A stretch of 64,000 nucleotides of DNA from G963665495 sp963665495 (GCA_963665495.1 OY762289.1:4030001-4094000), one strand, 5' to 3'; shown: positions 18,433-27,482, counted from the first letter of the stretch. Notes: a model not told the origin generated them from the sequence alone. A program made the numbers and translations.

Positions 18433-19572
18433 ATGCAGGAAGAGATCGCAAGACAGTTGCAACAAATTTCGGAACAGAATCTTATAGAGATTGAGCAGGC
18501 TAAGGAAAGCGGGCGCACGATCATTGGATTTTATTGTCTGTTCTCGCCTACGGAAATGGCCGTGGCCGCAGGCGCCATACCGCTCCCTCTTTGTGGAACC
18601 AGCAATACTCCCATACCGGCGGCGGAAGAAAGTCTGCCGCGAAATCTGTGCCCCTTGATCAAAAGCAGTTACGGGTTCGCGGTCAGCGACACATGCCCCT
18701 TTTTCCGCGCTGCGGACGTCATCATAGGGGATACGACCTGCGACGGTAAAAAGAAGATGTTCGAGTTGATGGCGCGCATCAAACCGACCCACGTGTTGCA
18801 GCTGCCCAATGCTTGGGACAGCGAAATGGCATTGCTGTTCTGGCGAAAAGAGATTGAACGCTTCAAAAACATCGTGGAGGATGCCAGCGGCAAAGTGATA
18901 GATGATGCCGCGTTACGCACCGCCATCAAGCTGATGAACCGCGAACGGAACGCCCGCAAGAACCTCATGGATGTGAACAAGGCCACCCCCGCGCCGCTCA
19001 AGGGTTCGGAGCTGCTGGAAATCATGTTTCGCGTGGGCTTCCTGGCGGACAAGGAGCTGGGTATATCCCTCATGGAGCAAATGACGCAGAAGGCAAAGGA
19101 TGGATTTTTTCGAAAAGATCCCCCCCAGAGAAAAAAGGCCAGGCGCATTTTGCTCACCGGCGTGCCCGTAGGCCTGGGCAGCGAGAAGATTGTGAAAATT
19201 GTCGAGCAACTGGGGTCTGACGTTGTCGCCTTTGAGAATTGCTCCGGCTACAAGCAGGCTTTCACCGTGGATGAGGAGAAAGACCCTCTCGACGCCCTTG
19301 CCGAGCAGTATCTCGCGACACCCTGCTCCGTGATGAGTCCCAATCAGGGCCGGTTTGAACTGCTTCAGGAAATGGTGCGGGAGTTCCATGTCGACGGGGT
19401 CATTGATCTCACGTGGCAGGCTTGCCACACCTACAACGTGGAGGCGTTGCTTGTGGACGAGATGCTCCGCGAGCATTGCGGCATCACCTCCCTGCACCTG
19501 GAAACCGACTATTCCGAGAATGACACGGGACAACTCAAAGTTCGCATAGAAGCCTATATTGAAATGCTCTAG
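18433..19572 (+). CDS. yjiM: Double-cubane cluster protein (YjiM-like, 2-hydroxyacyl-CoA dehydratase family)
   Basis: The 379-residue protein belongs to the HgdB/2-hydroxyacyl-CoA dehydratase family. Motifs agree closely with E. coli YjiM as remembered: LPRNLCPLIKSSYGF, IGDTTCDGKKKMFELMA, HVLQLPNAWDS, VAFENCSGYKQ, LAEQYLATPCSVMSPNQGRF, LTWQACHTYNVE and LETDYSENDTGQLKVRIEAY. The Cys residues in these motifs would hold an [8Fe-9S] double cubane. Characterised relatives reduce small molecules such as acetylene, azide and hydrazine in vitro; the physiological substrate is unknown. It follows yjiL by 42 bases. The ATG at 18433 is chosen because AAAGGG is correctly spaced to it; an ATG six bases earlier is too close. 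Confidence 0.9.
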   Translation: MQEEIARQLQQISEQNLIEIEQAKESGRTIIGFYCLFSPTEMAVAAGAIPLPLCGTSNTPIPAAEESLPRNLCPLIKSSYGFAVSDTCPFFRAADVIIGDTTCDGKKKMFELMARIKPTHVLQLPNAWDSEMALLFWRKEIERFKNIVEDASGKVIDDAALRTAIKLMNRERNARKNLMDVNKATPAPLKGSELLEIMFRVGFLADKELGISLMEQMTQKAKDGFFRKDPPQRKKARRILLTGVPVGLGSEKIVKIVEQLGSDVVAFENCSGYKQAFTVDEEKDPLDALAEQYLATPCSVMSPNQGRFELLQEMVREFHVDGVIDLTWQACHTYNVEALLVDEMLREHCGITSLHLETDYSENDTGQLKVRIEAYIEML

Positions 19573-19822
19573 ATGCTGTAAGTACGAAATTGTCTGGAAT
19601 TTGATTTTTTTGGCCTACTTCGCCTGACAAACAAAACAAGCGATGTGACCACGTCTATCCCGACCACGGACGGCACGACATTTCTGATGACGCTGGGGAG
19701 AAATTGGCACCCCATCTACCTGGAAAAACGGACCACACTGTCTAAGGCATTATGCGTTATGACAGATTGCAGTAACGATACGCGGCAGTCCGGTGAATAC
19801 CTGTGCGGCCTGCACCAGTCCA

Positions 19823-20809
19823 TTATGTGGCATTGAGTACGCTATTCATAAAGGCGAGAACATTAGCCTCGGGGGTTGCCATGATGCAATCGCAGCCCAA
19901 AGAAGGCATGAACAAGGGAACGTGTCGCATGGAATCCAAGAGTTCCGTTGTCGCCTGGGCAACAACTTCCGGCGTGCCCATGAGCATGGTCTCGACCGGA
20001 TCAATATTGCCTGAAATGGCGACATTGTCCGGCACCCTGCCGGCCACATCCGGAAGATTCATTATCTGATCCAGGCTTAAAACCATCACGCCGGTATTTA
20101 CCATGTCATCAAGATACAATGTGGTCTTGCCACAAATGTGCAGCACGCTCCAGATGTTCTGCTCATGCACCTTATCAAAAATGCTTTCCAGGTACGGCCG
20201 GACAAATTGCCGAAACAGTTTCGGCGAAATGATCGATGCCGTGGGCTCTGAAATCTGAATGACAGAGGCCCCGCAGGATATGGTTTCCAGTATGAAGTCC
20301 ACTATGATGCGGGAACAGAACTCCAGCAGGGTTTCAACGAATTCCGGTTCTTTGAGCAGGGATCGGGCAAGGTGATCCACTCCGGCAAGTTCACCGGCCA
20401 GAGTGAAAGGCCCGACAAGAGCGACCATCTCGGGTTTTCGGATTTCCTTTGCTATCAACTCGATTGACTGCAAATACTTTTGCATCAACACATTGCCATG
20501 GGGATCGGGCGGCACAAGCCGACGCACGTCTTCCTTGCACCTGACTGGATGTTCATACGTTGAGGGAAAATCGAAATCCGGCCTTTTCAATTTCAGGCCA
20601 AGCGATTCGACGAAAACTACCCCGTAGTCAACGGGGTAGCTGAAATCCATGGGAACTGTATCTTCTATGATTTTTGCGATTTCCAGCTGTTTAAGCGGGT
20701 CGTTATAGACCTCATACATCGTGTAGCTCGTGTACTTTAACCCAAAAGCTCCCATCTGTGGGTAAAGCAAACGACGCGGCTGTTTTCGAATGTATGATTG
20801 TATATCCAT
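19823..20809 (-). CDS. UroD/MtaA-fold corrinoid-type methyltransferase in ABC importer operon
   Basis: This 328-residue protein has the uroporphyrinogen-decarboxylase fold as used in MtaA/CmuA methyltransferases. The Zn-binding set is visible: His224 and Cys226 in VLHICGKTT, and Cys306/Cys308 in MPSLGCDCIMATPEANV. The Arg-rich UroD active-site loop is absent, so a methyltransferase is more likely than a decarboxylase. It is the last gene of an operon with a periplasmic binding protein, ATPase and permease, about 100 bases after the permease. GAGGTG precedes the ATG. Inference: it takes a methyl group from, or to, the compound brought in by that importer. No corrinoid protein is in this operon; the one at 40336 may serve. 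Confidence 0.82.
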   Translation of the reverse strand: MDIQSYIRKQPRRLLYPQMGAFGLKYTSYTMYEVYNDPLKQLEIAKIIEDTVPMDFSYPVDYGVVFVESLGLKLKRPDFDFPSTYEHPVRCKEDVRRLVPPDPHGNVLMQKYLQSIELIAKEIRKPEMVALVGPFTLAGELAGVDHLARSLLKEPEFVETLLEFCSRIIVDFILETISCGASVIQISEPTASIISPKLFRQFVRPYLESIFDKVHEQNIWSVLHICGKTTLYLDDMVNTGVMVLSLDQIMNLPDVAGRVPDNVAISGNIDPVETMLMGTPEVVAQATTELLDSMRHVPLFMPSLGCDCIMATPEANVLAFMNSVLNAT

Positions 20810-20907
20810 AGTGACACCTCAATGATTTATTATGCGCTTCGTCCAGCTAGCGTGTCCATCATTTCATTGCCGTGTCGAAACGAAAAGACAGTATCAAGTC
20901 CGGCCGC

Positions 20908-21867
20908 TCATATTCGTCGTGTTTTGAAAGCAATAGCATAGATGGATACAGAAATCACAATGACAAGGCCGTGCGTCAGCCTTGTCCAATATCCGGAAAG
21001 TCCCGCGCTGATAATTCCCGCCTCCAAGATACCGATGATAATGGAACCGACAAGTGTTCCGAAGATGGTTCCCTCCCCACCGAACACAGATGTTCCGCCA
21101 AGGAAAACGGCCGCAAAAACAATAAGCATGTATCCTTCGCCCTGGGTTGGCCACCAGTTCGCCATCTCGAGGCAGATCATGACCGAGGAAACGGCGCTGA
21201 TGCAGCCCATGAGAATGAACAACCCGATGCGAACCCGATCGGTTTGCACCCCCATCATGTGCGCCGTGTTGATATTGTCGCCGATAAACCGGATATCATC
21301 GCCGAATGTATGGCGATTGAGCAACAGCCAGAATACGAGCGCGATTAAAAGACACCAGACCGTTTGCATGGGAACCAGCTCAAAGAGTCTGCCCACAAAG
21401 AGACTGTGGAATAAGGTGCCGCGTATATCCGTAAGACTTATGGCCAGACCGTCGGACAACAACGTGGATGCGCCTCTCCAGAAAAACTGCGTGCCGATGG
21501 TTGCGATAATCGCCGGCACACCGATTTTTACAACAATGAGACCGTTGCAGAGTCCGGCGATACCGCCGGTACAGATGGCGCCAAGGAATCCAAGAGTGGG
21601 AGAGCCTGTAGCTTTGAAGGTGGCTGAAAAAACCAGCCCGGAAATGACCATGATCGACGGGAACGATAAATCCATCTCACCGCTGACAATGAGCATGGTA
21701 AGCCCGAGTCCCAAGAGCGCAGGGAAGGGAATGGACGACATGAACGCGATATAAATTCGTTTTCCAAGGAATGTCTGAGGACTTAAAAACATAAACAACA
21801 GAAGCAACGCCATAAGTAACAGGAGTACGCCGACTTGCAACCTGTTGGTGAAGAGGAAGGATTTCAT
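20908..21867 (-). CDS. ABC transporter permease (RbsC-like, BPD_transp_2)
   Basis: The 319-residue protein has eight to ten membrane helices and the RbsC/LivH-type family motifs LTMLIVSGEMDLSFPSIM, GLCNGLIVVKIGVPAIIATI and AVFLGGTSVFGGEGTIFGTL. It would form the membrane channel of a sugar-type or autoinducer-type importer. Its ATG overlaps the ATPase stop codon by four bases (ATGA), which shows translational coupling. No second permease gene is present, so it probably works as a homodimer. Confidence 0.9.
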   Translation of the reverse strand: MKSFLFTNRLQVGVLLLLMALLLLFMFLSPQTFLGKRIYIAFMSSIPFPALLGLGLTMLIVSGEMDLSFPSIMVISGLVFSATFKATGSPTLGFLGAICTGGIAGLCNGLIVVKIGVPAIIATIGTQFFWRGASTLLSDGLAISLTDIRGTLFHSLFVGRLFELVPMQTVWCLLIALVFWLLLNRHTFGDDIRFIGDNINTAHMMGVQTDRVRIGLFILMGCISAVSSVMICLEMANWWPTQGEGYMLIVFAAVFLGGTSVFGGEGTIFGTLVGSIIIGILEAGIISAGLSGYWTRLTHGLVIVISVSIYAIAFKTRRI

Positions 21868-22646
21868 TGACGCGCCTCGCTGGAGAAAGAACTTTCCTCC
21901 GCAGAGAGCGCTTCGAGTCTTGAGAATAAGTCCGAGACGCTCACGTCACTTTTATTACATTGATACGCTATGGTGCCGCGGCTCATACATAAAATCCTGT
22001 CCGCGATTTCATGCACATGATGCAGATTGTGCGAGACAAAAAGTGCGGACTTGCCCCGGCTTGGGATGGAACGAATATAACGCAGCACTTTGTCCACCTC
22101 TTTTACCGACAAAGCGGTTGTCGGTTCGTCGAGAATGGTCAGAGCCGCGTTGAAATGCATGGCGCGGCTTATGGCAAGCCCCTGCCGTTCGCCTCCCGAC
22201 AGGTTGGAGACAAGGGCATCCGCAGAAACGCCGACGCCTTGCAACCCGATGCTGGTTTGCAACATGGACAGCGTTATTTCTTTTTCTTGTTTGATATCAA
22301 TAAGCCCGAATCTGTTGCGAATGTGTCGGCCTACAAAGATATTTCGCCATAAGGGTTGTTTTTCACCAAGCGACCGCTCCTGGTATACTGTTTCAATTCC
22401 GTATTCGCGCGCCTTCCGTACGGAATAGCCGCTCAGGTCCACCAGTGCCCCATTTATGGCAAGAGTCCCGGAATCCGGCCTGCTAGCGCCGGAAAGAATT
22501 TTAATGATGGTAGATTTTCCTGCCCCGTTATCTCCGATGAGAGCGACAACCTCGCCTCTGTTCAGGGAGAAACTCACATTTTTCAGGGCATGAATGGTGC
22601 CGAATGATTTATCGATTGCATCGACCGCGAGTAATGCTTCTGCCAT
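21864..22646 (-). CDS. ABC transporter ATP-binding protein, single domain
   Basis: The 260-residue ATPase has Walker A GDNGAGKSTIIKIL, a signature NLSGGERQGLAISRAM, Walker B LTILDEPTTALS and the switch His in FVSHNLHH. It resembles one half of the two-domain RbsA/MglA ATPases, so a homodimer is expected. The ATG at 22646 is preferred. A GTG at 22670 lies inside a strong intergenic hairpin and would be poorly accessible. Confidence 0.9.
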   Translation of the reverse strand: MAEALLAVDAIDKSFGTIHALKNVSFSLNRGEVVALIGDNGAGKSTIIKILSGASRPDSGTLAINGALVDLSGYSVRKAREYGIETVYQERSLGEKQPLWRNIFVGRHIRNRFGLIDIKQEKEITLSMLQTSIGLQGVGVSADALVSNLSGGERQGLAISRAMHFNAALTILDEPTTALSVKEVDKVLRYIRSIPSRGKSALFVSHNLHHVHEIADRILCMSRGTIAYQCNKSDVSVSDLFSRLEALSAEESSFSSEARQ

Positions 22647-22657
22647 TATAGTACCAT

Positions 22658-22687
22658 ATTGTGTGCCCACTTACGTGGGCACACAAT
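22658..22687 (-). promoter_or_regulatory. Intergenic hairpin between binding-protein and ATPase genes
   Basis: Perfect 13-base arms (ATTGTGTGCCCAC and complement) enclose a four-base loop, with no T run after it on the minus strand. It lies 34 bases after the binding-protein stop. Hairpins here commonly protect the upstream mRNA segment, which gives more binding protein than ATPase and permease. Confidence 0.7.
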
Positions 22688-22721
22688 AGACAAAGTATTC
22701 AAGCAAACGTCCGTCAGCTAT

Positions 22722-23717
22722 TTAACGGAGGCCTTTCTCGGCGAGAGGGGCGATCATATCGATATTGCCCGAGTGAACAAAGCCGGCGCCCGTGATGATG
22801 TTCAGGCCGGAGAAGCCGAACTTCTTGGCCATGACGATCTGCAACACGGGCAGGTAGCCCTGCAGAAAAGGCTGGCCATCGCCGACCAGATCCACATAGC
22901 CGGACTTGATGGCAGAGGTGGTGGCGGGAGAAAGGCTGAAACCGGCGCCGATGATATCATCCGGCCCCAGTCCTGCGGACCGGAAGAAATTCTCCAGCTG
23001 CGCAGTCAACCCGCCGTGGTCCGCAGCGACAATCTTGCAGTCCGGATTTGCCGACAGATACGCAGTGAGAACCGGAGCGCCAAGCGAAGCATCTTTGTCG
23101 ATCTCGGGGGTGATTTCAATGTAATCAACCTTCAAGCCGGCTTTCTCAAACGTCTCGATAAGCGCCACGGAACTGAGTCCGCGCGTAGGCAGGCTTTTCA
23201 GTCCCCAAACCAGCGCCTTGTCGCCCTTCTTCAAATTGAACCTGTTGATGGACTCGGTAGCAAGAGCTTTGCCCCGCGCATAGTTGTTCTCGCCGCTGTA
23301 GCCGAATCCGGCCGACTGATACTTCTGCTGTAATGCCGGAAGCTCGGTGTCGGTGGAGGTCACGATGATGCCTTTCTTTTCAGCTTCATCAACAAAAGGC
23401 GCGTACGCTTCGTCTCCGGGGCTGCCAATGATGATGATGCCGTCAGGATTCGCAGCAAGAGCCTTCTGGAAATTTTCAATCATCTTTTGGGGGCTCCAGT
23501 CAGAGTACATATATTCCACTTCACATCCGAGATCGATGGCAGCCTGCTTGGCCCCGTTTTGCAAAATAGTATTGTAAGGACCGCCAACAGGACCGCCGGT
23601 ATCAAACCATATTTTGATGCCTTTGCCACTCTGCTGGAGTTCATCTGCTGCCATCACATTTGACGCAAACACCATGCTCAGTATGAGGACGCACAACACC
23701 AATGAACATTTACGCAT
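22722..23717 (-). CDS. Periplasmic sugar-type binding protein of ABC importer (RbsB-like)
   Basis: The 331-residue precursor has a signal peptide (MRKCSLVLCVLILSMVFA, ending VMAAD). The mature protein is of the Peripla_BP_4/RbsB type: GPYNTILQNGAKQAAIDLGC, then NPDGIIIIGSPGDEAYAPFV, and IGAGFSLSPATTSAIKSGYVDLVGDGQPFLQGYL split over the C-terminal half. It is the first gene of the operon with ATPase, permease and UroD-type methyltransferase. Family ligands include pentoses, inositol and autoinducer-2. The methyltransferase suggests a methylated or methoxylated ligand. The ATG at 23717 follows a GGAGTG site. Confidence 0.88.
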   Translation of the reverse strand: MRKCSLVLCVLILSMVFASNVMAADELQQSGKGIKIWFDTGGPVGGPYNTILQNGAKQAAIDLGCEVEYMYSDWSPQKMIENFQKALAANPDGIIIIGSPGDEAYAPFVDEAEKKGIIVTSTDTELPALQQKYQSAGFGYSGENNYARGKALATESINRFNLKKGDKALVWGLKSLPTRGLSSVALIETFEKAGLKVDYIEITPEIDKDASLGAPVLTAYLSANPDCKIVAADHGGLTAQLENFFRSAGLGPDDIIGAGFSLSPATTSAIKSGYVDLVGDGQPFLQGYLPVLQIVMAKKFGFSGLNIITGAGFVHSGNIDMIAPLAEKGLR

Positions 23718-23909
23718 AGCCACTCCACTCCGATTGAGATTGTATAATTCAAAATATCAGCCAATTTTAGTCTGTTAGACTAAACTCCAGCGCAGAACAA
23801 ATAGATATAACTTATCAATGACCATGATTTGCATCATAAAAACAGATTACAAAACAAAACGGTCATTGCCGCCCTCCTTTCCCCTTGAAACAAGCGGGCT
23901 TAGTCCTAT

Positions 23910-24080
23910 GGATCACTCGGGGGCGGAAACAAGGTGGACAGTTGAGCAGGCTGCTTCAGCTCAAGGAATTTCCTGTTGTGCCTCTGCGAACTTGTGGAAA
24001 GACCTCGTACTTCTTGCAGGAGAGTGATCGAACGATACAATCAGTCGGGAATCGATGTGCTTCTGAAGGGGGGGCTGCTT
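23910..24080 (+). pseudogene. Possible transposase helix-turn-helix remnant (IS630-like)
   Basis: Fragments in shifting frames, RWTVEQAASAQGIS and then RVIERYNQSGIDVLLKGG, resemble the N-terminal helix-turn-helix and following 'RYN..G...L' segment of IS630-type transposases. No catalytic part remains. The assignment is weak and rests on short matches. Confidence 0.3.
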
Positions 24081-24185
24081 TGGCGAGAATCATTAAGAGC
24101 CAAAAATACACGCAATGAAGCGCTCTTATTCTATGAGTACGTCTACTTCCATGCGGCCCGGTATCGTTCGAAAAGAATCCGGGCC

Positions 24186-24229
24186 GGGCTTTTGGAGGAG
24201 AGGAGTCCGCTCCTCTCCTCCAAAAGCCC
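24186..24229 (-). terminator. Exceptionally long perfect hairpin
   Basis: Two perfect 20-base arms (GGGCTTTTGGAGGAGAGGAG and complement) flank a four-base loop. On the minus strand it lies about 65 bases past the stop of the small gene at 24295, and is followed by ATTCTTTTC after a second GC stem. It may be that gene's terminator, or a palindromic insertion remnant. Confidence 0.5.
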
Positions 24230-24294
24230 ATTCAAATTTCTGTGTGGCGGGTTACATGGGCTGAGGAAACGGTATGAAAGGATTCTGGCTGGAA

Positions 24295-24531
24295 TCAGAT
24301 GTACTGCCATATTTTGCCGATTTTCGTTTCCCAAACGCCAACGGTGTAAAGATCGCTGTAGGCGATTTCGAAAACCTCGGCCCGAAATCTCCCCTCCTCC
24401 TGGCTTTTGTTGAAGGAATCCATTGCCGCAATGGATTCGTTAAGGGAGCGTAACTGCGGCGGGCTGCCGTCATTCGCCCGAGGATGGTAGCCTACGTAAA
24501 TGGTTTTGAGCTTTTCCTGTTCTGCGTTCAT
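24295..24531 (-). CDS. Small hypothetical protein, 78 residues
   Basis: A 78-residue soluble, mildly basic protein with no recognised family. The ATG at 24531 is preceded by GAGGACAGGAT, a good ribosome site. The sequence (for example TIYVGYHPRANDGSPPQL and FRAEVFEIAYSDLYTVGVWE) has ordinary composition with no low-complexity stretch. It sits alone among transposase remnants, with a 20-base-arm hairpin downstream. It may be real or a leftover of a larger gene. Confidence 0.45.
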   Translation of the reverse strand: MNAEQEKLKTIYVGYHPRANDGSPPQLRSLNESIAAMDSFNKSQEEGRFRAEVFEIAYSDLYTVGVWETKIGKIWQYI

Positions 24532-24769
24532 ATCCTGTCCTCGTTGCTTTGCGCTGGTTCTATGTTCGCCCCCGGAACCGCTGTCCGTGATCCGGCCTGG
24601 ATTTTCTGTGATAGCTAAGTCACTGTGAAAATAGCCTCTTTTATTATGGAGTCAAGTTCTTTTGCGCATATGCCATCCGCAATGGCATCTTTACATAAAA
24701 AACAAGCATACGGCCAGCAACTCAAAGACGTCGTATGTTTTCATTGAATGCGAAGCGTTCGACTTTTGT

Positions 24770-24907
24770 TTCAATATGTTGAAGGTATTCTATGGATTTA
24801 TAATCCAGGGACGGGCGTACGGATTGGGAAGCTTCGAAAGCTATCGGCTGCGGGTCAGGGTATTGTGCGGAAGAGCGAGCGGTAAATTTGGTCGGGATTT
24901 GATGTGA
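24770..24907 (+). pseudogene. ISL3-family transposase C-terminal remnant
   Basis: The frame reads MLKVFYGFIIQGRAYGLGSF then ESYRLRVRVLCGRASG. The 'RAYGL.SFE.YRLRV..LCG' pattern is the conserved C-terminal end of ISL3-type (DDE_Tnp_ISL3) transposases. A close relative is at 46830-46957, where the sequence is RRAYGFRNFENYRLRVKMLCG split by two changed positions. Nothing upstream encodes the catalytic domain. Confidence 0.6.
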
Positions 24908-25071
24908 TTCCCGAGAGGAGCCGATTTTGTAGTATGTTAAATCACCGACTCCCAATTGGCAAACATTTTTCAATTAGCCATAACCAACAGAACATATCGT
25001 AACTCCTAATAAATTACTCACCGGAAAGGCTCACTTTGAGGCCATATCCGGTGAAGCAAGATAGTTAGCTT

Positions 25072-25800
25072 TCATTTGGCAAACCAGATTTCAAGAAATT
25101 TCTTTTCACTAGCCTTGAACCATAAATAAAGGGCGGACCACGTGGAACCGTAGAAAACAGACCAAAAAAAGAACTTAACCCAGGCCCAGATGGGGTAATT
25201 ATTGATTGGGTCATTGAAGATTACTACCAACTGCTGAAATGGTTCAACAAGATTGGCGGCCAAAAAAAATATGATTCCAGCTGAAAATGCCAGCGTAGCG
25301 AAATGGAAAAATAATGGTAGTGACTTTTTGTTCAAAGGGCTGATTGGTTGCTCTTTAGAACACAGTCCTTTGAACTCGTTATATGGGATACGCCTGGGTT
25401 TCACTCCACGAAAAAACCAAGGGCGCGCCTCTCGCTTTGCTCGCTCCCAATCATGTTTAAGCAACAGCGCCATGCGCTGAGTGAATTCCTCAACCTGATC
25501 CTCTTTGTCTTCGACCGTACACAATTTTTTCCCAGCCTGAATTAATGCCATGTCTTCGCTATCAAAAGGATTCACGTTAAGAGCGAGCTGTGAGCAAAGA
25601 AGACTTACAGTATCAAAATTGTCTGACCTAGCAAACTTGATTATTGATTCCGAGAGGGTGCGCATGGAATTGCGCCACTTAGCACGCTCCTGCGTAACAT
25701 TTTCGATGTGTATGTTTTTTGCGTTTATTCGGAGAGTAACGAGGGCTGCCACAAGTGCAGAGATAACGCTTGATGACATAAAAGCGATAAAGAGTTTCAA
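25072..25800 (-). CDS. Hypothetical membrane protein, 242 residues
   Basis: No known family was recognised. A TTG start at 25800 is proposed because CAGGAG lies six bases upstream and the protein then begins directly with a membrane helix (LFIAFMSSSVISALVAALVT). The frame is open further upstream (ATG at 25854) without a ribosome site. A cytoplasmic middle, rich in charged residues and partly helical (residues 25-140), is followed by two more membrane helices (FHFATLAFSAGIIFFLAANL and FFFWSVFYGSTWSALYLWF). The layout resembles small membrane-anchored proteins of mobile regions. Base composition is lower in GC than that of neighbouring operons. Confidence 0.6.
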   Translation of the reverse strand: MKLFIAFMSSSVISALVAALVTLRINAKNIHIENVTQERAKWRNSMRTLSESIIKFARSDNFDTVSLLCSQLALNVNPFDSEDMALIQAGKKLCTVEDKEDQVEEFTQRMALLLKHDWERAKREARPWFFRGVKPRRIPYNEFKGLCSKEQPISPLNKKSLPLFFHFATLAFSAGIIFFLAANLVEPFQQLVVIFNDPINNYPIWAWVKFFFWSVFYGSTWSALYLWFKASEKKFLEIWFAK

Positions 25801-26346
25801 AACGGCTCCTGTGGATATTAATCGCGATATTGACCGGTGTCGTGCGCCGATCATACAAACGAAGTTTGAATAATCTGTAATAGTTCAGACGTAATCTTAA
25901 CCACTACAATTTATTGGCTGCCCCCTGGTGGATTCAGCCTTTTTTACCCCTGAAGTCCATAGCCTTGTTTCAAATGTATCGCTAGTTCCAATACCAAATC
26001 TTATTGCTAAGGATAATTTAGTCAGTTTTTCATTATGTCCATCAAAGATAAATTTATTATTATTGACTTCATGATAATCTCAATACCTTTCCATTGCTAT
26101 TACTACACTGTTTTTTGAGAAATAGATATAATGTTTTACAAACTTTTGTAAAATTAATTTGGCTATCTGGTTAAATTTAATATTCTGTTATTAAACTAAG
26201 TGTTTCAATAATTTTATTACTATACTTCCATTTTCTTTTAGCTATTCAGTGTTGCGTTTTTTGATTAAGCATAAACGCACATAATACAATGAAAAATCAT
26301 CAAACCTTAACACTTTTACAAGATAAAAAATGTGGAAATCTTCTAT
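25801..26346. other. AT-rich intergenic region, no gene seen
   Basis: About 550 bases, strongly AT-rich after 25980, without a coding frame of useful length or a recognised RNA. The composition matches the following AT-rich gene at 26347 and suggests one imported segment. Confidence 0.5.
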
Positions 26347-27120
26347 TTAGAAAAAATATTTTTCAAGTACTTTTTGGATAATCCAAATAATCAATGGCAG
26401 ACTTAGAGATGAAATTATCCACTTCCAATACTTTTTAATTATTTTCTTAGAGGAAAACTTTAAATTCACATTAACATTGATTTCGCGTTCTAATACCGGG
26501 TGATCTTTTCGCTCTTCTCCATGTGGAAGTATCATTCTCAAAGTAACATGAAGATAAAGTTTTCTGATTCCACTTTTCTTTGGCATCACATCCCATGCCC
26601 ATTCTGAGTATTCTTTTTTTGAAATTATTTGTTCTTCTTCATTCAATTCTATTATAGTAAAAGAATCACCAGTTAATTTAACTTTCATTAAAGAAGAAAT
26701 TTTTAAAATTTCAGTCTGTGGAAAGCCTCTTCCTTTTAAATTATTTAGCAAACAACAATCTAATTTTTGTGAAATTCTAACTTCAATTCTTTCTGTAATT
26801 CCCAATATCATAATATCTGGAGCATTAAACATTAGAACCCCAGACGGCATACTATCTAACTCTTGTTGTAATAATTCACACCAGTCATATAGTTCCTTAC
26901 TAAACATCGCTTGTTGATAATCCCGTGAGCAACTTTCTTTTGATCGATTATCAATATACCCTTTGGATTTTATACTTCCACAGATTCTCTCTAAATAATC
27001 ATCTTTTTTATATCTTCTACGGATGTATAATACCATTAAGATAGGAGCTAAAATTAGTACTGAAGAAATTAGTAGATAAACGGCATTCAAATCTATCACC
27101 AAAATTCCGACAACGATCAA
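26347..27120 (-). CDS. AT-rich hypothetical membrane protein with possible defence-associated beta-domain
   Basis: The 257-residue product has a membrane helix at each end (residues 9-30 and about 234-252) and a soluble middle. The segment near residues 165-225 (SEWAWDVMPKKSGIRKLYLH, then VTLRMILPHGEERKDHPV, then LEREINVNVNL) has the 'W.WDV.P..SG...L...V....P.GEE..D..VLEREI.V.V' pattern. From memory, this occurs beside TIR and other effector domains in bacterial conflict-type proteins. No effector domain is recognised here. The start is uncertain: TTG at 27120 or GTG at 27099. Very low GC marks the gene as recently acquired. Confidence 0.6.
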   Translation of the reverse strand: MIVVGILVIDLNAVYLLISSVLILAPILMVLYIRRRYKKDDYLERICGSIKSKGYIDNRSKESCSRDYQQAMFSKELYDWCELLQQELDSMPSGVLMFNAPDIMILGITERIEVRISQKLDCCLLNNLKGRGFPQTEILKISSLMKVKLTGDSFTIIELNEEEQIISKKEYSEWAWDVMPKKSGIRKLYLHVTLRMILPHGEERKDHPVLEREINVNVNLKFSSKKIIKKYWKWIISSLSLPLIIWIIQKVLEKYFF

Positions 27121-27482
27121 TCACCCCAGCTATACCACCGCGTCTCCATAGCTCGCCGCAAACACAAAAAGCTATTCACCTATATCAGAGAACCAGCTTT
27201 TATGCTACGGAGAATTATTGGTAGAATTGAGTAAAATTGAAATCCTGACCTTTTATATTTCATGCCCATTAAATAATTAACAACAGGATTTTATTGACTT
27301 TTATAGAACATATAGCAATTTTTGTCGAAATTTTAGAGAACTCCTGCGGGATCCAGGCATACCGAAGGGGCACCGAATTGGTCTATCTAGGACTGGGTTC
27401 ACTCCAACCATCCTACCAATACACCATATGCCATTCTCCATCGGAACACCCTGATCATTTTCTAACCATACCGGCTCCAAAC
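27121..27482. other. Intergenic region, nothing recognised
   Basis: About 360 bases. A GTTCACTCC string near 27405 recalls a tRNA T-loop, but no cloverleaf can be built around it. No coding frame is supported. Confidence 0.4.

Noticed and set aside
27380..27430. tRNA-like GTTCACTCC segment
   Set aside because: No acceptor stem, D-arm or anticodon arm can be paired around it.
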